This document shows, piece after piece, positions 35,577 through 46,707 of a stretch of DNA of 64,000 nt. The position numbers and the translations under genes are program-made. Below the pieces are notes generated by a model. It was not told where the DNA came from. It was given only the letters and a program-made list of their open reading frames with translations, and made no database searches. This DNA comes from Atopsyche davidsoni (Eukaryota; Arthropoda; Insecta; Trichoptera; Hydrobiosidae): positions 313,501-377,500 of the forward strand of contig JAILWY010000004.1 of the NCBI GenBank assembly GCA_022113835.1, read 5' to 3'. How positions within the stretch are numbered: position 1 is the stretch's first letter; every line of letters begins with the position of its first letter.

Positions 35577-36180
35577 AAAAAAGGTGGGAAGGCCTAGGTG
35601 ACTCCGTGAGAAGTTATTATTGCCCAGCCCCGTGAAACCTACAGTCGTTCTTGAACGCGCAGTGGCGACCGTGTTCTACCCACGGCTACCTCGGGACATA
35701 TTGTTGTGAAAACAGCCCCATTATAGTCTTACTAGATTACTGTGTGTTTTCCATAACAAGAGTTTTTTTTTACTTTAAACCAATGATAAATATGTGAATT
35801 CATCTTCGAATCCGATTAAGTATATTCTGCCCAGGTCCAAAAGATAGAACCCGCTCCTTAATTTAAATTTTTTATTTTTTATTTTTTTTATTTATTTTAA
35901 TTTTTTCTTTTTTACTGTCGGCCCCGGGCAGTGTTGTGGTACTGGTTCTGGGTGCCGCTCTTAAGAGCGCAGTGGTACTCGTCTTCCACTCACGGCCACC
36001 ACAGTGCGTTTTTTTATCAAAAGAGTTTATTTTCATAGCCAATCAAAAAAATTTGAATTCAATTTTTAATTTATTTTAATTTATTGCGCACGGGCGCGAG
36101 ACACCTGCAGCCGCTCCTGAGCGCACAGTGGTGCTCGTACCCCACCCACGGACACCACAATACGAGTGCTTAGAGAAACA
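35577..36180 (+). repeat. Cluster of diverged GC-rich repeat units
   Basis: Three related segments (about 35620-35705, 35920-36010, 36085-36170) share the order: GCTCTTAAGAGCGCAGTGG or a variant, a CGT..C.CACTCACGGCCACC-like segment, then A+T-rich filler. The middle one starts with GGCCCCGGGCAGTGTTGTGG, also present at 61240. The origin is unknown; a tandemly duplicated non-coding part of a retroelement is possible. Confidence 0.55.
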
Positions 36181-36849
36181 GCCCCTAGACCGCCACACAC
36201 AACCGCTATGCGTGTTTGTTTATAATTATTGTGAAGAACATTATGCTATTTGAGTTTGATTGAAGAAAACATGACTCGGAAACAACTACAAATGCTACGC
36301 CTCTGTAAAGGCTTGAGGGTCTTGATTAGGAATACAAATAAATTTAATGGCTCTGTGTTGATTTTAATTTTTATACCAAAGTAATATTGCAATTTTATTA
36401 TTTACTTGACTTTAAACATTGGTGAAGAATTTTAAATTTTAAATTAATCCTAATTTTTCATTTGTCGTTTCATAATACTTTAAGAGCAGATCAGGAAGAT
36501 GAGTCGTTGAATTGAGAACACAAAAAATGTTTTGTCGTTTTACATATTGTGGTGATTCCACCCCCTGCCTAAGCTAAGAATTCTAAATATAATAAACCTA
36601 ATTAAATTAGACGTGAACGTTATAAAATTCCTAGTAATAATTTTCCTGAAAACTTTTAAAACAAAAATTAACTTAGAACTAGTGGTTCAGAATTGTTTGA
36701 TTGAGGTAAATCTTTTTTCGCGATATTGGCCACCTTTGAGAACTGCAGCTCTCATTTCCATCCCCAAGTTCAGGTATCTTCAAGTGCTTCGTATTGTGTC
36801 AACACGTACAAGCACCCAAGATAGTGACTGCCAACCCGACGCTCCCTAG

Positions 36850-39130
36850 TTTTTTTCGACAATCTAATTCCGCGTACTCTTTATGACAAAAGGTGAGTCC
36901 TATGAGTCCAACATTTACAGGATAACGAAAACGAATCTACTCTGAATTCAACCAATCAAATCTGAACGAGAGTCAAGGAAACGAAATCCGTCAATACAAA
37001 AACATCTTCTGCTGCAATTTTGTTAGGACTTGCAATCCGTCTCGAACTGAAGAGAACTCCTTGTGTTTATGTTTAAAGTTGCGGGCCGCCAAAGGCAGGA
37101 CACCGGATGATCTGGAACGTTGGACGACGGTGTCGCCGAGTAATTTATATGTTCTGGAACAAGGGAAATTAACCCTTTCTGCGTAGTTAGAGATATGACG
37201 AGATTGTTTCTGTATTGTAGACTCACTTCCTCAGCTCTCAATGCAACTAATTTACTCTCTACGGTTAGTACAAAATTTGGTACGGTCGACTCGGACGCTC
37301 ACGGTTTCTCCGAAGATCAATTATTGTTCCACAACGGCCGTTAGAACCTCATACACCCTAATCTGAACTGGAGGCTTTCACTCCGATTGTCGCCTGATAT
37401 CAGGTTCACTCAGTGATTATGAGTTTCAGATCAACGTTACGAGATGACGGTCGTTCCAGTAGAACGCGATCAAGCGGCTTAATTCGAATTCGGCGGAACC
37501 CGCGAATGTCCAAATTGTGGTAATATTATGTGTCAGGAGATTATTTGAGCGGCTACGCTCTAATACATACAGGGTACTAAATTTAATACTAAACACAACA
37601 TAATACTAGAGGTGATAAAACTCTTATAGCTAATTCAAACTACTAAACACGGTAGAAAATTCCCCTTCGGCAATCCTAGAATCGAAGACTTATTAACTAA
37701 TTTCTTAAAATTATTACATATAAAATTACCATTGATAATACACGCTCCCTAACTTGGCCAATCTAAAATAAACCGCACGCTCTCTTTCGTTCAACGCGCG
37801 AACAGACGCTAGCGTTAATGTCGGTATGGTATGGTAAAATGGTAAAATGGTATGGTAAAATGGCGCCGCGCCCCAGCCGTAACGCAACGAGCCCGCGGAA
37901 AAAAATATATATACTACCCAAATACTCAAAATAAAATACGCTTAAATATCTAACATATAATATATTTCTTAATATCTATAGACGCCCGATAATAATCCGA
38001 AACCCAAGTTCGCCGCAACCATATAGCGTGAGTGTAAAATCCTCAAACGCTTCCGACCGCAAATTCCCCTCCCCCCGGCTGATAGAGACGTAAGCCACTC
38101 GGCTACACGATCGCGTATTTGTTTCCAGATAAAATACAGAGCATATAAAATAATATAAGGGTAATTGAATGATGTCAGGTGGTCCGTGAATAGTGATTGA
38201 AAGCCCCTAAAGAGATTTGCTGTAAGAAAAATACATTCTGAACCTTTAAAATTAACGTAAACTCAAATTAACTATACCATAAAATTACCCAATACGATCT
38301 AACTTAGACGCTTATTATATGACCATATAATTAAATAATAATAACGTAAATTATAAACCTATCCTAGATTTAGACGCCGCGGACGAACTCAATAAAATTA
38401 AAATTAACCTAGAACCTTACTTAACAATTATCAATATCAATTATTAACAATTATTATATAACATTAATCGAATACGAAGCTGGAAGAAATAACACATAAT
38501 AACACGCACGTCGGCCCCTTCGCGTTCATAATAATCAGCGTATAAAATAAATTGACTCATCCGTCTGCTTCGATGTTCCAGCTCTCCGATCGGCAGCATC
38601 CCTTGACCACTGAATCTACATTTAATTAAAGATTCGAAATAATATCTAATTATTTGGTATTTAAAAGAGACGCGTTCATCCGGGACGTGACTGCTCGCCT
38701 TTGTCTTCTGCACCAGAAGGACCCGTCTGCTCCGGCGATGACCATTGAATGCCTCATTTTTGCGTGCCCTTGCACCCTCGAGCCGCTCTCACTACCTGCG
38801 GCCCCTACATTCCAGAAATAATGTCAACCATGTGTTGCACACTTGAGATGCCCTCCGTCCTACGAACGCGACCCAAGCCACGCATCTTCAGCCCGCGAAG
38901 TTTGAAATAGCGTCCCGCAAGATAATTTGAATAATTACATAGTTCATTATTTGCGACGCTTCGAATTCACGAATCGTCACAATATTCTAGATATTAAATT
39001 TCAAATTAACTGATTATAAAATAAGTGACGTGAAAATTTTAAAATTACAAAGAATGGTTATTGAAATAACGTGTTCTGGTGTCAGTGCAGCCTCCGAACC
39101 ACTGGCACAACAATGTGATAACTTAATCAC
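36850..39130. other. Compositionally distinct block, no gene recognised
   Basis: Compared with both sides this 2.3-kb block is visibly richer in C+G, has many CpG dinucleotides (for example TACGGTCGACTCGGACGCTC at about 37281) and few long A or T runs. Open frames of 61-89 codons occur on the minus strand (37023-37241, 37726-37929, 38444-38713), but none is recognisable and no splice chain links them. A short tandem TATGGTAAAATGG repeat lies at 37826-37862, followed by TGGCGCC. It could be a recently inserted mobile element, foreign sequence or a non-coding gene. Confidence 0.4.
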
Positions 39131-41206
39131 AGTCAGCACGTCAGTTATGTTTTTGTGGAAATCCGTATTTGGGGCTCTAAAGTAATTAATCCTACAATAT
39201 TATGACAAGCAATTTTCCAATATGATGCACTATGAATGATCAAAAGGGCAGTCGGGAATCTGACATCCATTTTAGCTGAATAATATCTGGTGACTTCATA
39301 AAACTGACAAAAACCAAAAAAATGCAATTTGTTCGCCAACGCCCGCATTTGTTTTCGTAGCGTCAATTAATTATTCGAGCCCTTGTTATGAACTGAAAAT
39401 AGTTTGTATTATTATTTGACGGCACAAGTATGAATTAAAAAACCTTTTTTCAACCGATTTTTTTTAAATTTTTGAATAGAAAAAAATATTAATAAGTACG
39501 AAATTGCCACCGAACAAAAAAGCGTGTTTTATTTATATTTCAGATATTGCTAGCTAAAGCAGTTTTCACTTAAACGGGAAAATAACACCAATAAACCATA
39601 ACTGATAGTTTAACAAATATGATATAACAATATCTTTAAGGTAATCGATTCACACATGAAACGACAAGAAAAACACAAAAAATCTAAAATTTAACTCCAT
39701 AATTCCTCGAATAACTCGACCGGGTGATGAATTTCTTTCGACACAACGATAGTCAAAGAAGTGTAGGTTTAAATCCTTGTGTTGTCAAAAAAATTATAGT
39801 AGGATTTTTCAGTTTTTTTTTAATTTCATTAAAATTTAATTGATTACTGAAAATATTAAACACATATTGCTTAAAATGCGGGTTTAGTTCAACTTTTAAC
39901 TTTAGGCATTAAATTATTTTTCATAGTCGAACTCTGAATGATTCGACTATATGATATTTAAAAAAGATAAAACACGATGTTCTTTATCACTATCATTACT
40001 GAATAAAAAATCAATATTTTTTCCATTTAATATTGTTATAATTTTGAATAATTGATCAGGCTTATCATTATCTGGAAAAACTCCATTTACATTAATGCTC
40101 GACAATATGGTGTAGTTGACGTTTGAATTATGCTAATAGCTCACTGTTTCAACAATGTGCGATTGTGAGTGGAGCCGATCTTAAGGCCTGGTTTTTAGTC
40201 AAGGGTGGCTGGCTCGGATAAGGGAAGGTGGTCTGGTAATATCCGCAGATCACCTCCGCAATTACCACCCGTAAACAAGCCGGAGTGACCGCGGAACGGC
40301 ACTAAGCGACGCGTTACTTTGTACGGAGAAATACAAACACACTGCCTCAAACACACTTCACAAGTTTAATCACCTAGAATTCAAGCATTTAAATGAACGT
40401 GGGTAATTACACGACAGTCTAGTTTATATGCTATTTGTTAGTCGTCGAGACTTACGTCTTGTGATTGAATGAATAAAAAAGTGAACTAGTTGTTAGTTTA
40501 AATATATGTATATATTTTTTAATATTTGATTTAAATAAACACAAGGTTGGTATTAATAAAAAAAAACATTGGGATACCGTCGAGTAGTTTTTTTTGAAAC
40601 TTTTTGTATTTTGCCTCATTGAACGGTCTATTGGATTTAAATTATATTTTTAGCAACGGAAAGTCATAGTTTATAAATATAAAATTTAGTTGGTTAGTTA
40701 TTTAAAGCAATTATCAAATAAAATATTATACGTATTTAAGCAAATAGTGCCTAAATAAGTATTTTAAAAAAAGACATGTAATAAAACTTTTTTCCAAATT
40801 CTAACAAATGTGAAATTAAATTAATCTGTATTTCTAAAAATCGCGCTGAAAATCTAGAAAATTAATCTATACTTTTTACATAGAAACTATTGAAAATTCT
40901 TTACAAACAATAAATGAAACGAAACAAATATATCTAAAGCCCGTACTTTGTAAAAAAAAAACCTTTTTTCAGCATATACAAGGAGGTATTTAACAAAACT
41001 ATACGGCGCGGTCGTTAACTTGTTATAGCCTATTAACGCGTATACTTACCTGTGAATCTCGATCTCATAAAATTAAAATGTAATATTTAAAAGTTACAAC
41101 AAAGTTGTATTCTTCCTGTATATTCCATACATAGTTTATAAGAAAGCATCATTATTATCAAAAATATTTTTAGTGCAAAAAAAAAGATGAAACGGTATAA
41201 TAATTA

Positions 41207-41208
<2 letters not shown>

Positions 41209-41249
<41 letters not shown>
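41209..41249. repeat. (TA)n microsatellite
   Basis: Uninterrupted TA tract. Confidence 0.95.
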
Positions 41250-41252
<3 letters not shown>

Positions 41253-41435
41253 TCATGTTAGATAAAATATTATAAAATTTTCACCTCCTTAACGTTTCAT
41301 CGGCCTTTCTAAAAATTTACGTTAATATTTTTAACTAGAAATGTAGCCCGTCACAGAATGACGTATTCGACGAACGATGCAATAATGTTTGAACATATGT
41401 TTGGCTGACAATAAGATGAATTGAACAAATTGCTT

Positions 41436-42165
41436 TCATTTTGTACCATCAGTTGGATGAAGGTGCGAAATTTTGTGATATATTTGGCCTTGAACTTTGA
41501 AGCAGATTGGCCCTGATTCTGCCACTGGACCTATTAATTTAGCTCCCATTGATGCAAAAGATATACAGTTATTGTGTGATCTTATTTTTCTTTTGAAATT
41601 TCCATTATAAATATTTTTTGGATTTGACATAATATCCTTTAAATATACCGGGAAAATAGGCCTTGCTGGTAGTTTCACTTTAACTTTGTGACAGCAATCG
41701 TTGAACTTTCCATCTGGTGGTTTTTCTGCTTGAAAATGTAAAGCATTGCAGAATCGACAGGTCACATTTATTAATCCACAATTGTGTGCAGTAATATTTT
41801 CTGGGACAGCGAGCGCTATCAAACGCTCCTGTGTGATTTGTCTTATTGTTTCTTCTGTTTCTGTTTGTCTCGATGTGGATACACACAGTCGCTTTTAAAA
41901 ACGCAGCGTTTGCTGTGTATCAGTTTCTTTTTGTCTTGAGGTCGATGCACGTACCCGAATTTTAAGAAGACGCTGCTCACGTTTTCCTTCCAATTCATTG
42001 CTTGACATTTCCGTCACATTTCGTGTTACAAACAACGCACTTTCACGTGTCACTTTCACTGCACTGTTCTTTATTTGATGCAGTCTTTATCACGTTCAAT
42101 TGTGCAATTCTTTTTGAATTACGTTTGCTGTGCGTACACGGTGTTATTTTTTTAGGAGGCATTTT
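41436..42165 (-). pseudogene. Helitron-like protein, N-terminal fragment
   Basis: On the minus strand the intact part (from about 41822 down to 41436) reads ITAHNCGLINVTCRFCNALH, then AEKPPDGKFNDCCHKVKVKL, and later ISFASMGAKL with GQIYHKISHLHP. The Cys-x2-Cys cluster, FNxCCxxxKVxL and GQxYHxxxxLxP are hallmarks of the region before the Rep/helicase domains of Helitron transposases. Upstream, the frame continues into an RRxR/Q-rich linker with repeated STSRQ-ETxT segments, typical of Helitron proteins, back to an ATG (MPPKKITPCT) at about 42165. It is broken by an in-frame stop and at least one frameshift. The HUH-nuclease and helicase domains are absent downstream, so this is a dead fragment. 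No hairpin/CTRR Helitron end was located. Confidence 0.75.
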
Positions 42166-42450
42166 GAGTTATTAACGATGTGATTAATAATTTCTAATGC
42201 AATTTTGATGAAAAAATAAAGATGGTACTTGTGTCAAACTGACATAAACTGGAAATTTCTAAGAAGCATGAAAATTTGTTTTTTTTGTAAAAGTTCTAAA
42301 TTTGAAATTCTCGCGGTGAACAACAGAATCATATAATTCGTACATATTGAAACTCGCTAAAGCATACTTTTTTAGTTTTATTAAATTAATTTATGAACAA
42401 AAATAATAATGGTTACTTTTTTCTACTTTTGGCAACCATCGTTATTAGAA

Positions 42451-42628
42451 ATGCTTTATTTTTGACAGAGAGTACCTGGTGGAATTCCATTTTAATATTT
42501 TAACGAAAATACTTGAGTGATTTTTCCACATTTTTGATAATTTCAACGTGAAAGGTTGGTGAAACCGGTTACCAGTAAAAATTAACATGTTGAAAAATCA
42601 CTTATGTATTATATTTAAAATATCTTTT
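42451..42628. repeat. Penelope-like terminal repeat copy
   Basis: TTTTTGACAGAGAGTACCTG, GTGGAATTCCATTTTAATA and GTGATTTTTCCACAT on the left. TTTGATAATTTCAACGTGAA, GGTTGGTGAAACCGGTTACC and the inverted GAAAAATCACTTATG on the right. The centre is shortened, as in the 18 kb copy. Confidence 0.65.
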
Positions 42629-42837
42629 TAGGATGTTATGTAACGTTTTATGTTGAAATTTCTGACGTTTCGGCCCTGGTACTTGGGCCCGTCTTTAGGG
42701 ATTTGAACATCGTTACTTGAGACTGTCCCGCCACTGATACCGAAATATTTTATGTTTCGCAGACTATCTGACTATTTTACAATCTATACGGGTTTTTTCT
42801 TCTTCATCAAGTGCCTCCCCTCAGAGAAGGCTGGCGA

Positions 42838-42936
42838 CCATATCACTCAAGTTGAGCCAGTGTTCATGGTTTTCTAAGGGGAAAATAGTGTAGTGGGTCC
42901 CCGGGTCCTTCTACACAGGCTTTTATATCGTTTAAG
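42838..42936 (-). repeat. Dispersed repeat, inverted partner of 21.7 kb
   Basis: CAGTGTTCATGGTTTTCTAA and GGACCCACTACACTATTTTC (reverse complement) match 21676-21756. The neighbouring GATGAAGAAGAA tail on the minus strand (about 42798-42812) would fit a non-LTR retrotransposon 3' end. A separate GACGTTTCGGCC motif lies at 42663, with a related GACGTTTCGGC at 57902. Confidence 0.55.
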
Positions 42937-43744
42937 AAATTGAAAATCTTTTATTTGGACTCGTGCTAAGAATTGGTTTACGGGGTAGTTTTTCAGTCGT
43001 GGCAGCGTTTTGAATTCCCTGGCGCAGTGGAGTGTCGTGGTGGCGCGAGGGCGTCCGAGTCGCTGACTGCACTGTTCAGATTTGTATTATTCAGCAAATG
43101 GCGATTGGTAGAATGTTGCAGCTGGATACGGGCCCCTCTGTCTCCACTACAGCGGCCATAAATGTCTGCCAGAGACAAAGTATTATTGATACAAACGATA
43201 CGATCTGATAAATCTAATACTATTGCATTGAAATACAGGCCTGTTGTATTGAAGTTGAATTGTTATTAAGGTATGACTTTAAAAATGTTTTAAATAGTAA
43301 CGTGTTTGACATTATTGAGGTTCTTTGAATTCGATTGTTTAACACTAAAGTTACCGTGGATTTTAATTTACTTTTTCTATTGAATATCATCAACTAGTTA
43401 TTTATATTATACATTATACCAGATATGAGTTTCACAATATATTTAATATCAATTTATAACAATGGACAGGCGCAGGAAATACGGACAATTCTTAGAGACT
43501 TTCTTGGTGGCGCGCTCAGGGACATTTTTAATTATAAGACAGGACAATGCGGGAGTCCCCGAGGACGCATGTTCCGGGAACCGATTTTTATTATAGAAAA
43601 GAACAATACGCACCCTCGTCCCGAGACGCTTTGTGGAAAAGCGTGACACAGAAATTCACCATTCAGGATTTATTGTACGCAACATTCGTGGTGTGCGTGC
43701 AGCCCCTGCACGCGACGAAAGTGGAACTGCTTGTCCGTAGGCAC

Positions 43745-43866
<122 letters not shown>

Positions 43867-43994
43867 GTATATGTTTGTGTGTTTGGTTAAATTTTAAATA
43901 TTTGTTATTGTAAATTACATTTTAAGTCTATTACGGATTGGTCAATCAGATGCGTATTTATTACCCATTACGGGTTTATTATATTATTACTTAT

Positions 43995-44154
43995 ATGATT
44001 TGGCACATTAGTTCATATATAGAAGATGACTTAAAGAAACTCTCAGAAAAATATCATCGTGATTTGTGTGTATCATCCCACACAAATCACGATGATATTT
44101 TTCTGAGAGTTTCTTTAAGTCATCTTCTATATATGAACTAATGTGCCTAATCAT
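43995..44154. repeat. Near-perfect palindrome, foldback element copy B
   Basis: Arms of 76 nt (43995-44070 and 44079-44154) are complementary with a single mismatch, around an 8-nt centre (TATCATCC). Outer ends read ATGATTTGGC and GCCTAATCAT. Inner parts carry the shared ACTCTCAGAAAAATATCATC and CGTGATTTGTGTG. In contrast to the 48 kb copy there is no tRNA-like core: both inner ends carry the same edge, as if one half had been copied in inverted orientation. Confidence 0.85.
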
Positions 44155-44711
44155 ATTAGTAATAATTACATTTTAACTACATACAACGAGCGTTATCATA
44201 AAATATGGCTAAAAATACATTTTATTATAAATATTATTTTATTCATTATTTTTGTTTGTGAGTTCTCTCGTCTTTCAAGGTTTCAACAATTGAGGTTTCT
44301 CAATATTATTTTTAAGAAACCAAAAAAGTATCTCTTGGTTTGCATAAAATAGCGAGCTATCATTGTCGGTGTTGAGTATTTCGGAATCCGGGTATTAATT
44401 AACGCAAAGCATTACAAAAACGAGAACAAAAAAATATCATATACATATAGCGATTTGGGGTATTTACATTTGTTTGCTGAAACATGAAATATTACAAACT
44501 AAACTAGTATGTCAGGGAACAATTGAATATTTATATAATAAAAAAAAACAATCATTTTAAATGATTACTATCGGAAGACCTAATTCAATGTCAATATTCG
44601 GAAGGAAGTCAATAAATCTCTTCTAAGTGAATGTCCAGAAAATAATACGTTCCATGATGGGACGTCAATCACCCCCACGCAGCCGGAGTGATCAATATCG
44701 GGACGCCAGGC

Positions 44712-44766
44712 TAGCCCAGGTGAGCCCAGGTAAGCCCAGGTGAGCCCAGGTGGGCCCAGGTGGGCG
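44712..44766 (+). repeat. 10-bp GC-rich minisatellite
   Basis: About six copies of GCCCAGGTGA/GCCCAGGTAA/GCCCAGGTGG. Each unit contains AGGTGA or AGGTAA, which resembles a 5' splice donor; this is probably incidental. Confidence 0.9.
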
Positions 44767-44909
44767 CCGCTGGGAACGGGGATGGCGACTCGGACAAGAA
44801 TCTTCTTTTCACGCAATATCCTTAACAAGTGTACCTTGTGGTTTATGAATTACAGGCACGTAGAATTTTTGTAATTTATAACATTCATTTTTTATACTGA
44901 AATAGTGAC

Positions 44910-44910
<1 letters not shown>

Positions 44911-44967
<57 letters not shown>
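44911..44967. repeat. (TA)n microsatellite, left of mariner
   Basis: TA tract ending a few bases before the left terminal repeat of the mariner remnant. Confidence 0.95.
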
Positions 44968-44970
<3 letters not shown>

Positions 44971-44971
44971 T

Positions 44972-45769
44972 AAGTGTACCTGAAAGTTCGGTTGTTTTTT
45001 TAGGTGTCAAAGAAAAACTTTTTTTAATGATTCTATTCTTTGTTTTATGTAAATTCCCTTGTTATCAATGACTTGTTGCCACCTATTAGAATACCCCTCT
45101 TTTATAGTAGTCTTCATCCCTTGTAGGAAAAAACTTTTCAAGGCTCGTTTTAACATGGATCATGTCTTTTAGGGTCTTGTTTCTCTGGGAATGCTCCAAT
45201 GACCAAAATAGGTGGTAGTCTGAGGTTGCAGTGAGTAAGGAGGATGTGGCAAAACTTCCCAACTGAACTCTGAATTTATTCGCGCGTCTTTCTTGGAGCA
45301 TGGAGTCGTGCATTACTACGCTGGAGGATGACTCCACCTCTATTTGCTGTACTTGGCCGCTTTCCCACTATGTTTTTATTAAAGCAAATAAGTTGCTCAC
45401 AGTTAACATCGCAACCTATGTTTTTTTAATTATTTATTTTTACTTAATTTTTTTGAACCGTTGCTGGCATGTGAGATCACTCACTTTATCTCCATAATCA
45501 TCGCAATGGTTTTTTGAAGCAACAGTTACCGAATTTTTTTTATGAAACTCATACAACATCAAACATCGCAAAAAATGTGTGGATGGAAATTTTTCCGCCA
45601 TTGTTAAAAAAAGGGTCCTGAAAAAATGTGATTTAATAGATAGGCTAGACCGCGTTGACAAACAACAGCACAAAAAATAACAACTGTACAGCTCTTAAGA
45701 CGAATCCCAACTGAGTGCGTACTGCACTGCCTATACAAAAACGACCGAACTTTATGGTACCTCTTTTTA
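44972..45769 (-). mobile_element. Internally deleted mariner-family transposon
   Basis: Terminal inverted repeats: GTACCTGAAAGTTCGGTTG at the left and its near-complement (GTACCATAAAGTTCGGTCG on the minus strand) at the right. On the minus strand, ATG at 45601 starts MAEKFPSTHFLRCLMLYEFH, then a CQQRFKKIK end matching the first helix-turn-helix of mariner transposases (LLYEFHKG, TCQRWF in relatives). Most of the protein up to and including the first catalytic Asp is deleted. The C-terminal part is spread over shifted frames: NRGGVILQRSNARLHAP where active relatives have HxDNARPH, so the second catalytic Asp is Ser; then SDYHLFWSLEHSQRNKTLKD, VKTSLEKFFPTRDEDYYKRG and RWQQVIDNKGIYIK. It is dead: deletion, frameshifts, an in-frame stop and a lost catalytic residue. 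At about 0.8 kb it is shorter than the usual 1.3 kb. TA tracts flank both ends, fitting the TA target preference. Confidence 0.85.
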
Positions 45770-45790
45770 AATTTTTAATATAAATATAAA

Positions 45791-45799
45791 AAATATATA

Positions 45800-45883
<84 letters not shown>
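45791..45883. repeat. (TA)n-(TG)n compound microsatellite, right of mariner
   Basis: TA tract of about 75 nt followed by seven TG units. Confidence 0.95.
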
Positions 45884-45960
45884 CTTTAGAATTTTAAATT
45901 TAATTTTTTTTAACGTTGGTTTTGGTTTGATTTGCATTAATTGTTTTTGATTATTTTCAG

Positions 45961-46133
45961 TGATTTATTTCCCAGAAAGCGTACAGCCTCTCTTTCCGCG
46001 CCACTGTCGAGCATGAGGTACTCACCCTGCAAGTCGACAAAGAGGAGATGAAAGAAGAAGAGAAGCACTTCGGAAGTAGACAGGATAAGTTTCGATCGTA
46101 GAGACGACGTGTGAAGTACAATACGTACTCGCA
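45961..46133. CDS. Exon-like block with conflicting strand signals
   Basis: On + a strong T-rich acceptor (TTTTTGATTATTTTCAG) precedes a frame entered in phase 2: DLFPRKRTASLSAPLSSMRY, SPCKSTKRR, stop at 46050-46052. A second acceptor, ATTTCCCAG at 45975, opens KAYSLSFRATVEHEVLTLQV, DKEEMKEEEKHF, to a TAG at about 46101. On the minus strand a 30-nt pyrimidine tract ends in TTGCAG before GEYLMLDSGAEREAVRFLG, to TAA. All three peptides look protein-like and only one can be right. The pyrimidine tract that supports the minus reading is the same sequence that encodes the acidic/lysine run on +. I cannot choose, so the strand is left open. Unrecognised. Confidence 0.3.
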
Positions 46134-46468
46134 AGGTATTGAAATTTTCTTCTGTAGCATTTTGCTTAGTTTTCAACGCCTGTAGTTCAGACTTTGGTTA
46201 TAGTGAATGCTTGAAAAAAAAAACGCTTATGAAACTGAAGTTATATGTTAGAAATACTTTATTGAAGATAAAGATTTCCTAACAATCACACGTAATAGAA
46301 AGAACAAAGCCGTCAGTTGGTCGCCGAGATGACTCCTGCTATTTTAAAATTGCCAGTATGAGGGTCCCCGATATGAATTAAAATATATACATATTCTTAA
46401 ACTTTTACATCTGCTTTGTTGCATTATTTGTTAATTCGGATTGTCTGTCGAAATCTCAAACGTCTATT

Positions 46469-46707
46469 TTATCTTTGTTTGGAGATTGCTTTTTCTAAGA
46501 AATCTCGTTTCATTGATCTTTTTTCAATGTCTGGCAACAATACGTTCTTGATTAATATATCGGTTAATCGAACGTCTCTGGTGGCCAGATTGTTTATCTC
46601 TGCTGTCTCTCTGCGATACATCTCTCTTATGAAAGCTGTTTTTCCTCTCATCCTCTTTCTAATATTGAATCTGGGAAGCCACACGACGCGGCCTCTGCGC
46701 TGATTAT
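46469..46707 (-). CDS. Possible 3'-terminal exon, basic protein
   Basis: On the minus strand TATATTTTCAG ends at 46708 and the frame is entered in phase 1: NQRRGRVVWLPRFNIRKRMR, GKTAFIREMYRRETAEINNL, then DILIKNVLLPDIEKRSMKRD, to TAA at 46469-46471; 78 codons. It is strongly basic and predicted helical, with no membrane segment. AATAAA on the minus strand at about 46263-46258 could end the transcript. Phase 1 matches the donor of the 50934-51015 exon of the minus-strand gene below, so it could be an alternative last exon; otherwise it belongs to a separate gene. Unrecognised. Confidence 0.35.

Noticed and set aside
37855..37880. Retrotransposon primer-binding site (TGGCGCC) in the GC-rich block
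   Set aside because: There is a TGGCGCC at 37861, but no terminal repeats or gag/pol frames flank it, so it is not evidence of an LTR element on its own.
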